Assembly (NCBI RefSeq): GCF_900232825.1
Contig: NZ_OCTP01000010.1
Span: 1-64,000 of the forward strand
Length of the DNA stretch: 64,000 nucleotides
From: Anaerococcus sp. Marseille-P3625
GTDB lineage: Bacteria; Bacillota; Clostridia; Tissierellales; Peptoniphilaceae
Direction of reading: 5' to 3'
Shown here: piece after piece, positions 18,623-26,706 of the stretch
Numbering within the stretch: position 1 is the first letter of the stretch
Layout: each line of letters starts with the position of its first letter
The notes under the pieces: generated by a model
Seen by the model: the letters and a program-made list of their open reading frames with translations, nothing else
Database searches by the model: none
What the model was told of the DNA's origin: nothing
Program-made: the position numbers and the translations under genes

Positions 18623-19837
18623 CTACATTCTATCTAAATCTTCTTTTATAGCCTTGGCCAAGTTTTTGATTTCTTCGACTTGTTGATCTTTAACAGATGA
18701 ATTAATTAAAACATCTTCACCAATATAGGTGTGTTTGCCAGTTTCCAAAAGTTCTTTTGAAACTTTAAGGCTTGTTCCGCCCCAAGACCAGTTATTTAGA
18801 AAAGCTACGTGTCTATTTTTATAACCTGTACCAACTAATTCTTCTAAGAAAGCTCCCATTTTATAATATAAACCAGAATTATAATTTATTGGTGCGAAAA
18901 CTGCATGGGAATATTTGTGACAAGCAGAAATTATATATGAAAGGTCTGTATTTGAAACATCATAAATTTCTATTTCTTCATTTACTCCAAGTTCATCCAA
19001 TTCTTTAGCTAAGATGTCACAAGCTTGCTCTGTATCACCATACATACTTGCAAAAACAATAACTACACCTTTTTCCTCCGGAGTAAAAGTTGACCATTTA
19101 TTATATTTTTCCATGATAAAATCAATTGAATCTTTATCATCATAAACTGGACCATGGAGTGGCAAAATCGCATTAACTTCCAAATCGTGAACTTTTTTAA
19201 ATAGAGCTTGAACTTGATTGCCAAATTTTCCAACTATATTAACATAATATCTACGAGCTTCATCTAACCAATTTCCTCTGTGGATAATATTTTTTGCTTT
19301 TAAATGTCCATCAATTGTATTAAAGGCTCCAAAAGCATCAGCTGTAAATAATAATTTATCGGTTGATTCATAGCTCATCATAACCTCTGGCCAGTGAACC
19401 ATAGGAGCAAAGACAAATTTAAGCTTGTGCTTGCCTAGATCTATTTCATCGCCTTCTTTTACTTCATAATATCTATCTTTGAAAGCATCATTGTAAAATT
19501 GTTCATAAAATTTAAAAGTTTTTGCATTGCCAACAAATTTTGCATTTGGATATTTATTCAAAACAAAGTCAATATTTCTGCAATGATCTGGTTCCATATG
19601 GTGAACTACTAGGTAGTCAAGATCTTCACCGTCAAGGGCTTTTTCAATATTTTCTAAATAAGCTCTGGTAAAGGCAGCTTCAACGCTATCTAGCAAAACA
19701 TTTTTTTTATCCTTAATTAAATATGAGTTGTAAGCCACGCCTTTTGTAAGTGGAAACATATTTTCAAATCTATCTATGCGACGATCGTTAACACCTACAT
19801 AAAAAACATTATCGGTAATTTCTCTAATATTGTTCAT
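18623..19837 (-). CDS. Flavodiiron protein (FprA family, O2/NO reductase)
   Basis: A 404-residue A-type flavoprotein that reduces O2 to water or NO to N2O in anaerobes. The metallo-beta-lactamase domain (~1-250) keeps the diiron ligands: HHMEPDH (His-x-Glu-x-Asp-His), VHWPE, TADAFG and LPLHGPVY. The flavodoxin domain (~255-404) begins VVIVFASMYGDTEQAC. No rubredoxin is fused or adjacent. GGGAGGA precedes the ATG on the minus strand, and a TATAAT -10 lies at 19876-19871. It is divergent from nadE and probably protects against oxygen. Confidence 0.95.
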   Translation of the reverse strand: MNNIREITDNVFYVGVNDRRIDRFENMFPLTKGVAYNSYLIKDKKNVLLDSVEAAFTRAYLENIEKALDGEDLDYLVVHHMEPDHCRNIDFVLNKYPNAKFVGNAKTFKFYEQFYNDAFKDRYYEVKEGDEIDLGKHKLKFVFAPMVHWPEVMMSYESTDKLLFTADAFGAFNTIDGHLKAKNIIHRGNWLDEARRYYVNIVGKFGNQVQALFKKVHDLEVNAILPLHGPVYDDKDSIDFIMEKYNKWSTFTPEEKGVVIVFASMYGDTEQACDILAKELDELGVNEEIEIYDVSNTDLSYIISACHKYSHAVFAPINYNSGLYYKMGAFLEELVGTGYKNRHVAFLNNWSWGGTSLKVSKELLETGKHTYIGEDVLINSSVKDQQVEEIKNLAKAIKEDLDRM

Positions 19838-19973
19838 TTTTCCTCCCTAAGTCAATTCGTATCTTTATTTATTATACTTCATTAGCTATTTATATTAAAG
19901 ATTTTTGTTAACTTTATTTCAAATAAAAGCGCCTTAAAATATTTGTGGTAAAATCATCTTAAGAGGTGAGAAT

Positions 19974-21785
19974 TTGAAAAAGAATTTAAAAATCAGATCA
20001 ACTAACTTTAAAGTTGCTCTTGGAGATGTAAATAAAAATAAAGAAACTATAAAAGAAATAATAAAAAAAGCCGACCAAGATAAGGTTGATATCTTATCTT
20101 TGCCAGAACTAAGCCTTACTGGAGCAAGTTTATATGATGGATATTTAGATCTTGTAGACTCATGCGAAAAAGCGCTTATAGAATTGTTGGAATTTTCAAA
20201 AGATTATAAAATAATATTTACTTTGGGATTTCCTTTTTCTTACAATAACAAATTATATAATTCAATTGCCTTAATTTTAGCTGGCGAACTATTATATATT
20301 TATACAAAGAAAAATTTATCAATCCTAGAAAAAAATGTTTTTGCCAATGATTTAGAAGATGATGTAATCATAAATATTTTGGATAGTTGGCCAGATTTTA
20401 ATCCTAGCTGGGCAACCATCAATCAATTGCCTATAGGAATTACAATTGGCGAAGATGAACTTTTGCCAATTCCTAGAAGCTTAAGCTATAAAGAAAAAGC
20501 AGAATTTTCAAGGCAAATAATTCTTCATCCTTCAGCAGATCCTAAATTTGCCCTAAATGATGAAAAAATTATAAAGGCAGTTGAGTTTTTGTCAAAAGAT
20601 TTAACCTACATCCACACATCTCAAGGCCTAGGAGAAAGCTCAACAGATTTTGTTTATTCTGGCTTAAACATAATTGCAAATGATGGGGAAATAATCAAAA
20701 GCTCAAACAATAAAGAAGTTGATTATGTGGGAAGATTTAGCCTTGAAATTGATGAAGAAAGTTTATTTTATAAAAAATTTGATAATCCAATAGAAAAAAA
20801 AGAAAAATTCCCTTATTTACCTGTCTATGAAAAAAGAGATCAATATATAAATGATGTATTAGAAATTGGGACAAGTGGATTATTAAGCCGAATGAATCAT
20901 ATCGGCATAAAAGATGTATTTATAGGAATTTCTGGCGGCTTAGATTCAACGATGGCACTACTTACCATAGTCCATGCATTTAAAAAAGAAAATATGGACT
21001 TTAAAGCAATCCACTGTTATACTATGCCAGCTTTTGGAACAAGCCATAGGACCAAATCTAACGCTTACAAACTTTGCGAATCTCTTGGTCTAACTTTAAA
21101 GGAAATAGATATTAGCGAGGCTGTCAAAATTCACCTAAGAGATATTGGTCATGATGGAGTGACAGCTGACAGTGCTTATGAAAACGCTCAAGCAAGAGAG
21201 AGGACTCAAGTACTTTTTGATCTTGCCAATATGGGAAATGGAATTGTAATTGGAACTGGCGATTTATCTGAAAATATGCAAGGCTTTGCAACCTACAATG
21301 GAGATCATATGAGTAATTATTCATTAAATGCAAGTTTGATGAAAACAGAAATTAGATATATCATAGAAGCCATTGCAAATGACACCGAAAATATAAAACT
21401 AAAAGAAGTTTTGATGGATATTATCGATACTCCAGTTTCTCCAGAATTAATAAATGAAAGTAAGGATCAAATTAGCCAAAAAACAGAAGATATAATAGGT
21501 CCTTATGAATTAATAGACTTTTTTATCTATGAACATTTGACTTATCATTTAAGTGCAAAAGAAATTTTAGAAGATGCTTATAGCGCTTTTTCGGACAAAT
21601 ATGACTTGGATACAATTAAAAAATGGTTAATTTCATATTTTAAAAGATTCACTACTAGTCAATTTAAACGATCTGCTACTGTAGATGGAGCAAATATAAC
21701 AGGTAGAAGTTTTAGTCCAAGAGCTGGATTTAAAATTCCATCAGATATGACCTATAAATCTTATATAGAGGAATTAGATGAATAA
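19974..21785 (+). CDS. nadE: NAD+ synthetase NadE, two-domain form lacking the glutaminase Cys
   Basis: A 603-residue protein of glutamine-dependent NadE layout: nitrilase-like glutaminase domain (~1-270), then the synthetase domain with the ATP loop ISGGLDSTMAL (S320) and GTGDLSENMQGF. It converts nicotinic acid adenine dinucleotide to NAD+. The glutaminase Glu (LPELSLTGASLYDG) and Lys (YTKKNLS) are present. The nucleophile, normally in a CEDLW-like motif, is replaced: ITIGEDELLPIP has Gly159 (GGC, one base from TGC). If real, this enzyme would rely on free ammonia. The start is TTG with AGAGGTGAG upstream. It overlaps the phosphoesterase gene by 8 bases. Confidence 0.93.
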   Translation: MKKNLKIRSTNFKVALGDVNKNKETIKEIIKKADQDKVDILSLPELSLTGASLYDGYLDLVDSCEKALIELLEFSKDYKIIFTLGFPFSYNNKLYNSIALILAGELLYIYTKKNLSILEKNVFANDLEDDVIINILDSWPDFNPSWATINQLPIGITIGEDELLPIPRSLSYKEKAEFSRQIILHPSADPKFALNDEKIIKAVEFLSKDLTYIHTSQGLGESSTDFVYSGLNIIANDGEIIKSSNNKEVDYVGRFSLEIDEESLFYKKFDNPIEKKEKFPYLPVYEKRDQYINDVLEIGTSGLLSRMNHIGIKDVFIGISGGLDSTMALLTIVHAFKKENMDFKAIHCYTMPAFGTSHRTKSNAYKLCESLGLTLKEIDISEAVKIHLRDIGHDGVTADSAYENAQARERTQVLFDLANMGNGIVIGTGDLSENMQGFATYNGDHMSNYSLNASLMKTEIRYIIEAIANDTENIKLKEVLMDIIDTPVSPELINESKDQISQKTEDIIGPYELIDFFIYEHLTYHLSAKEILEDAYSAFSDKYDLDTIKKWLISYFKRFTTSQFKRSATVDGANITGRSFSPRAGFKIPSDMTYKSYIEELDE

Positions 21786-22584
21786 AAATACAAAAAAGAA
21801 AATCGGACTTGGACTAGCGTTAGCTGGCCTAAGTCTAGCTTTATATATAGATAATCAATGTTTTGTCGCCAAGGAAAATAAAGTTATCCTAAAAAATCCA
21901 AAAATTTTAAGTCCAATAAAAATTACGCAAATTTCTGACTTTCATTCCAATGCTCTTAAAAATTTAGACGAAGTTATGGAAAAAATGAAAAAATTTGATC
22001 CGGATTTTATAGTTCTTACTGGAGATATTCTAGATTATGGAGAAGATAGGAAGATTGAAAGGTCACTTTATTTTTTGAAAAATCTTTCAAAATTAAAGAA
22101 AAAAACTTTTTATATTACCGGCAATCACGAAGAAGCTGGCCCAAAACTTGATTTATTTATAAAAGAAATGGAAAAACTTGGGATCAAATATTTAAACAAT
22201 GATGGGAAGTATTTAGAAGTTTCAGGCCAAAAAATCTATCTTTATGGAACAAGTATGTTTAACTTTTCCTATGAAAATTACCAAGGAAATGAAAATTCTA
22301 TAAATATTTTATTAACACATTTTTCCAAAAACTTCAGAGAAAATTATAAGGAGAATATTGATTTTGTATTTTCTGGTCACACTCATGGCGGGCAAGTAAG
22401 ATTTCCAATAATCGGGGGACTTATTAGTCCTGGTGAGGGATTTTTGCCAAATTATGACAAGGGAGTTTACACTTACAAAAATTCGACCATCCATATCGAT
22501 AGCGGTCTTGGAAACACATTTTTGCCACTAAGATTTTTAGATCAAATCCAGTATAGTAATATCATACTTGCGCCAGTAGTTTAA
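21778..22584 (+). CDS. Membrane-anchored metallophosphoesterase (YkuE-like)
   Basis: A 268-residue calcineurin-like phosphoesterase with an N-terminal anchor (~7-25). Metal-binding motifs in order: ISDFHS (D-x-H), VLTGDILDYG (GD), ITGNHE (GNH), LLTHF and SGHTHGGQVRFP (GHTH). Substrates of this family vary (nucleotides, phospholipids), so no reaction is assigned. It overlaps nadE by 8 bases. Its last five codons and stop lie inside a tRNA gene (22570-22643), so RNase P processing of a read-through transcript would cut off its end. Confidence 0.88.
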   Translation: MNKNTKKKIGLGLALAGLSLALYIDNQCFVAKENKVILKNPKILSPIKITQISDFHSNALKNLDEVMEKMKKFDPDFIVLTGDILDYGEDRKIERSLYFLKNLSKLKKKTFYITGNHEEAGPKLDLFIKEMEKLGIKYLNNDGKYLEVSGQKIYLYGTSMFNFSYENYQGNENSINILLTHFSKNFRENYKENIDFVFSGHTHGGQVRFPIIGGLISPGEGFLPNYDKGVYTYKNSTIHIDSGLGNTFLPLRFLDQIQYSNIILAPVV

Positions 22585-22643
22585 TGGCAAAATAAAGGTG
22601 TCCGAAGCCAAAGATGGGGGTTCGATTCCCTCCTGGCGTGCCA
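22570..22643 (+). tRNA. tRNA-Arg (CCG), anticodon stem with mismatches
   Basis: A 74-base cloverleaf with encoded CCA (22641-22643). The acceptor stem GCGCCAG / CTGGCGT is complete (one G-U). The D arm GTTT / AAAT has GG in the loop. The T arm GGGGG-TTCGATT-CCCTC is good. With U33 at 22601 the anticodon is CCG (22602-22604). The anticodon stem AAGGT / GCCAA has only three inner pairs, the outer two being A-A. It overlaps the 3' end of the phosphoesterase CDS by 15 bases. It could be a functional odd tRNA, a decaying copy, or carry a sequencing error. Confidence 0.72.
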
Positions 22644-22705
22644 ATTTTTATAAATACGTATGATTATCCAAAAATCATATAATAATTTTTAAAGGAGATA
22701 GAATT

Positions 22706-23254
22706 TTGGATATAAAATACCTAGACATAAATATCAGAAATGCAAATCCAGATGATTCAAACCAATTGGCTAAACGGTGGAATGATGGCAAAGTTATGGC
22801 TCATGCTGGTTTTCCTTTGGGATTAAATACAAGTGCAGAAAAAATTTCAAAGCAACTTTTAAATGATAGTGATGAGAAAAAAAGAACTCTAATTATAGAA
22901 TATAAAAATTTGCCAATAGGAGAGATGAATTATAAATATCAAGGTGATTTTGTTTATGACATAGGAATAAAAATATGTGAATTTCAATATCAAGATAAGG
23001 GTTTGGGAAGAATTATTTTAAGCCTATTTATTGATCAGTTATTTAAAATGGGTGCAAGAATTATTACTCTAGATACAAATTTAGTTAACAAAAGAGCCCA
23101 GCATGTTTATGAAAAGCTAGGTTTTAAAGAAAAATCCATTTCTTACAATTCTTACAAAGATCAATTAGGAAAGCTAAATTCTGTAGTTTTTTATGAATTA
23201 AGGAAAGATGATTTTTGCAATCTTGCTAGCAAATTAAATTCTAAAAGCAGATAA
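22706..23254 (+). CDS. GNAT family N-acetyltransferase
   Basis: A 182-residue acetyltransferase. The acetyl-CoA loop is QYQDKGLGRIIL (Q-x-x-G-x-G pattern), followed by a typical TLDTNLVNKRAQHVYEKLGF C-terminal half. The start is TTG, 8 bases after AAGGAG. The substrate is unknown; the layout resembles RimJ/RimL-type proteins. It is monocistronic, just after the tRNA. Confidence 0.88.
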   Translation: MDIKYLDINIRNANPDDSNQLAKRWNDGKVMAHAGFPLGLNTSAEKISKQLLNDSDEKKRTLIIEYKNLPIGEMNYKYQGDFVYDIGIKICEFQYQDKGLGRIILSLFIDQLFKMGARIITLDTNLVNKRAQHVYEKLGFKEKSISYNSYKDQLGKLNSVVFYELRKDDFCNLASKLNSKSR

Positions 23255-23427
23255 TGAATCAATGCTTTATTGAATAAAAATACATAAATATTATAGTGAA
23301 TTAATAAAGCTTAGAAAATCACTTGAAAATATTTTAATTATTTATGTTATAATATAAGAAGAATTAAGAAATTAAGCTTAATCAACTTAGAAAAAATATC
23401 GACGTATATATAAAGGAAGGAAAGCTT

Positions 23428-24159
23428 ATGAAAAGCGAAAATAAAAGCACAAGTTATTTTAATGAAAAAAAGTCATCAATATTAAAAGGAAAAAGAAAAT
23501 ATAAGGTCAAAAAACTTTCAATTTGCGTAATTTCCTTAGCAGTTTTTTACTCTTTTTCATTTTTGCCTAAAGAAGCTTTTGCAAGTGATGAAATAAATCT
23601 AGAAGTTAATCAAGTTCACTATAATGAAGATCTAAAAGAAGAATTAAACGAAATTCTTGGAATAAATTTTCTTAAAAATTACTCAGAAGATGGGACATTA
23701 ATGAAAAAAGAGTCTAAGAATTTAGAGGAAGAAACTAAAGATAATATAAAAAATGGAGAAGTAAAATCGGGAAAAAATGATAAAGAAGAAGCTGATAATC
23801 ATGAAACTTCTGATGCATTAGAAAATGAAACAGAAGAAAAAAATACTACAGAATCTGTTGAAGAAAAAAGTATTGAAAGCAAATCTTCTGATGAAAATAA
23901 GACTAAAGAAGAAAAATCTCCTAAAACACAAAAACTCACAAATAAAAATTATAAAAATAAGAATGTATTAAAAACAAAAGCACAAGTTAAAAAAGTTCAG
24001 ACAAAAACAAGCAAGAAAGATATTATAAAAACAGCAATACCAAAAACGGTAATAGCAGGTGAAAATGCCAAAACAGGAATATCTTCTCAAATAGCTAGCA
24101 TAATAACCTTATTTTCAACAACAGCTGGCTTTGCGTTTTTAAGAAAAAAAGAAAAGTAA
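23428..24159 (+). CDS. Secreted charged, probably disordered protein with NAKTG wall-type tail
   Basis: A 243-residue protein with a long basic signal sequence (~1-51: Lys-rich start, then hydrophobic ~30-46, cut after AFA). The body is almost entirely Glu/Lys/Asn/Ser/Thr and looks disordered and low in complexity. The tail has NAKTG (213-217), a hydrophobic segment and RKKEK. NAKTG recalls the NAKTN sorting motif of SrtB-type sortases and the NPKTG tails at 5312 and 7464. No domain is recognised. GGAAGG precedes the ATG; TATAAT at 23348-23353 is a likely -10. Function unknown. Confidence 0.65.
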   Translation: MKSENKSTSYFNEKKSSILKGKRKYKVKKLSICVISLAVFYSFSFLPKEAFASDEINLEVNQVHYNEDLKEELNEILGINFLKNYSEDGTLMKKESKNLEEETKDNIKNGEVKSGKNDKEEADNHETSDALENETEEKNTTESVEEKSIESKSSDENKTKEEKSPKTQKLTNKNYKNKNVLKTKAQVKKVQTKTSKKDIIKTAIPKTVIAGENAKTGISSQIASIITLFSTTAGFAFLRKKEK

Positions 24160-24171
24160 TAGATTAGAATT

Positions 24172-24200
24172 AGACTGCGAATAATTATGCAGTCTTTTTT
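24172..24200 (+). terminator. Terminator after the NAKTG protein
   Basis: AGACTGC / GCAGTCT stem with a 10-base loop, then six Ts. Confidence 0.85.
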
Positions 24201-24239
24201 CTTGTAATTTTTAATAAATAAGCCTAAGATATACAAATA

Positions 24240-24269
24240 TTGGAAAGACTTTTTACTAACTGCTATAAT
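24240..24269 (+). promoter_or_regulatory. Extended -10 promoter placing transcription start at the rluD ATG
   Basis: TTGGAA (24240-24245), an 18-base spacer and TGC-TATAAT (24264-24269). The ATG at 24276 is only 7 bases after the -10, where transcription should begin, and no Shine-Dalgarno sequence is present. Confidence 0.6.
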
Positions 24270-24275
24270 TATATT

Positions 24276-25175
24276 ATGAAACTTAAAGCATATGAAAAAA
24301 TTAGAGTTGATAAATATATTTCGGATGAATTTGAAGAAATTCCTCGTGAAAAAATAAAAAATTTTATCAAAGATAATAAAATAAAAGTAAATAATAAAAA
24401 TATTAAGCCTTCTTACAAATTGGAAGAAGCAGATGAGATTGATATAGATGATGAGCTTTTTGAAGTTGTAGAAATAAAGCCTGAACCTATGGATATTAAA
24501 GTCGTTTATGAAAATGACGACTATGCAATTATCGATAAAAATACTAATGTCATTGTCCACCCTGCAGGAAATATTGTAAGTGGAACTTTGGTAAATGGCC
24601 TACTATATAAATATGGCTATGAGGGGCTATCTCATATTGGTGGAGATGATAGGCCTGGCATAGTCCACAGACTTGATAAAGATACGACAGGGCTTATGGT
24701 TATTGCAAAAAATAATGAATCATATAAGTATCTTAAAGATCTTTTTGAAAGAAGACAAGTTTACAAAGAATATTTGGCTATAGTTTTTGGAAATTTTGAC
24801 AAAAAATCTGGAAGAATAGAAACTTTTATGGATAGGGATAAAAATAACCGCAGAAAAATGGCGGTTAGTAAATCTGGCCGAATTGCAATTTCCGAATATG
24901 AAGTTTTAAAAGAAGTGGATGGCTATTCCTTGGTGAAAATTCACCTTATAACAGGGCGCACTCATCAGATAAGAGTTCACATGACTTATTTAAATCATCC
25001 TTTATTGGGTGATCCAGTTTATGGAAATGTCAAGCACAATTTTAATCTAGACCATCAATTGCTTCATTGCATAAAACTTGCTTTTACAGACAAAGATGGA
25101 AAAGAAGTTTCTTATAGTGCAAAAGCTCACGATAGCTTTTTAAAATATCAAAATATTTTAGGAATTGGAGAATAA
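24276..25175 (+). CDS. RluA/RluD-family rRNA pseudouridine synthase
   Basis: A 299-residue protein: S4 RNA-binding domain (~1-60) followed by the catalytic domain with RPGIVHRLDKDTTGLMVIAK, whose Asp is the nucleophile, and LITGRTHQIRVHM. It modifies uridines in 23S rRNA by family inference; the exact site is not known. ATG 24276 is chosen over 24240 because the latter overlaps the -35 and the S4 domain begins right after. The message appears leaderless. comM follows, with ATG 25177 just beyond the stop. Confidence 0.92.
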   Translation: MKLKAYEKIRVDKYISDEFEEIPREKIKNFIKDNKIKVNNKNIKPSYKLEEADEIDIDDELFEVVEIKPEPMDIKVVYENDDYAIIDKNTNVIVHPAGNIVSGTLVNGLLYKYGYEGLSHIGGDDRPGIVHRLDKDTTGLMVIAKNNESYKYLKDLFERRQVYKEYLAIVFGNFDKKSGRIETFMDRDKNNRRKMAVSKSGRIAISEYEVLKEVDGYSLVKIHLITGRTHQIRVHMTYLNHPLLGDPVYGNVKHNFNLDHQLLHCIKLAFTDKDGKEVSYSAKAHDSFLKYQNILGIGE

Positions 25176-25176
25176 T

Positions 25177-26706
25177 ATGTATTCTAAATCAAACACCTGT
25201 AGTCTACTTGGACTTACGGGAAATCTTGTAGAAGTTGAAAGCGATATAACATCTGGCTTGCCGGCTTTTTTGATAGTTGGTTTGCCAGATTCATCAATAA
25301 AAGAATCCAAAGAAAGAGTTAGGGTTGCTATTGTCAACTCAGGTTATAAATTTCCCCTTGGTAGAATTACAGTCAATCTCTCACCAGCAGATCTAAAAAA
25401 AGAAGGAACTCAATTAGATTTGCCAATTGCAATTTCGCTTTTATCCTCAATGGGAGTTATAAATTACGATCACGATGAATATATATTCTTAGGAGAATTG
25501 GCCTTAGATGGTAGAATCGCCCCAATTAGAGGAGCTTTAGCTATGGTTATAGCTATGAGAGAGCTTGGTTTTAGAAAATTTATTATCGCAGATGAAAGCA
25601 AGGACGAATGCGCAATAATCAACGATGTTGAAATTTATCCTTTCAAAAATTTAAACGATATTGTAAGTTTTTTAAACAAAGAAAAAGACCTTATCCCTCA
25701 TAAACTAGATTTATCAAAAATCGACGATGATATTCACTATGATTATGACTTTAAGGACATAAAAGGTCAGGAAAGCCTAAAAAGAGCCTTGCAAATAGCA
25801 GCAGCTGGCAACCACAATCTATTGATGATTGGGCCTCCTGGATCTGGCAAAACTTTTTCTGCAAAACATCTGCCGACGATTTTACCTGATATGAGTTTTG
25901 ATGAAAAAGTAGAGGTCACCAAAATTTATTCGATAATGGGCTTATTAGATAGGGGCAAACTTGTAAATCAAAGACCCTTTAGATCACCTCACCACAGCGC
26001 AAGCGAAGTTGCACTAATAGGAGGCGGTCATTCAATTCCAAAGCCTGGAGAAATTTCCTTAGCTCATAGGGGAGTTTTATTTTTGGATGAATTTCCAGAA
26101 TTTGATAAAAAAACCATAGAATCTTTAAGAGAGCCGATAGAAAATCACGAGATAAATATTTCCAGAGCTCAAGCAAGTCTAAAATATCCTTCAGATTTTA
26201 TTTTAATAGCTGCAATGAACCCATGTCCTTGTGGCAATTTTGGCAATCCCTTAAAAGAATGTACTTGTTCACAAAATGAGATTAGACGTTATCTAAATAA
26301 GATTTCTGCGCCTATATTGGATAGAATTGATATTCATATAGAAGTTGCTCCAGTAAAATATGAGGATTTAAAAGATACTTCCTATTCAAAATCATCTGAT
26401 GAATTGAAAAAAGAAGTGGAAATGGCAAGAAAAATTCAAAAAGATCGCTATAAAAACGAAAAGATAAATACAAATTCAGAGCTTAGCACAGCTTTGATGA
26501 AAAAATACATAAAACTAAGTCCAGAAGTTGAAAAGCTAGCAAAACTTGCCTTTAACAAATACAATTTTTCTGTAAGAAGTTTTAACAAAATTTTAAAAAT
26601 GGCAAGGACTATTGCCGACCTTGATCAGGCCAAGGATATCAGCGAAAAACATCTTTTAGAAGCAGTAAGATATAGGTCGCTTGATGGGAAATATTGGAGT
26701 AATTAA
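25177..26706 (+). CDS. comM: ComM/YifB AAA+ helicase
   Basis: A 509-residue Mg-chelatase-like AAA+ protein. In transformable bacteria ComM drives branch migration during integration of incoming DNA. Seen: N-terminal Lon-like fold with GLPAFLIVGLPDSSIKESKERV, Walker A MIGPPGSGKT, PFRSPHHSASEVALIGGG, Walker B LFLDEFPEF, NPCPCG and the Cys-rich ECTC. The start is ATG 25177 after GGAG, preferred to TTG 25165. Its stop codon overlaps the start of the pilus ATPase gene (TAATG), a strong sign of translational coupling. Confidence 0.94.
   Translation: MYSKSNTCSLLGLTGNLVEVESDITSGLPAFLIVGLPDSSIKESKERVRVAIVNSGYKFPLGRITVNLSPADLKKEGTQLDLPIAISLLSSMGVINYDHDEYIFLGELALDGRIAPIRGALAMVIAMRELGFRKFIIADESKDECAIINDVEIYPFKNLNDIVSFLNKEKDLIPHKLDLSKIDDDIHYDYDFKDIKGQESLKRALQIAAAGNHNLLMIGPPGSGKTFSAKHLPTILPDMSFDEKVEVTKIYSIMGLLDRGKLVNQRPFRSPHHSASEVALIGGGHSIPKPGEISLAHRGVLFLDEFPEFDKKTIESLREPIENHEINISRAQASLKYPSDFILIAAMNPCPCGNFGNPLKECTCSQNEIRRYLNKISAPILDRIDIHIEVAPVKYEDLKDTSYSKSSDELKKEVEMARKIQKDRYKNEKINTNSELSTALMKKYIKLSPEVEKLAKLAFNKYNFSVRSFNKILKMARTIADLDQAKDISEKHLLEAVRYRSLDGKYWSN

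Noticed and set aside
24087-24560. 157-codon reverse frame over the NAKTG protein end and the rluD-type gene
   Set aside because: It is extremely Phe/Ile/Asn/Tyr rich, has no SD, and runs antisense to a clear S4 domain and through a terminator.
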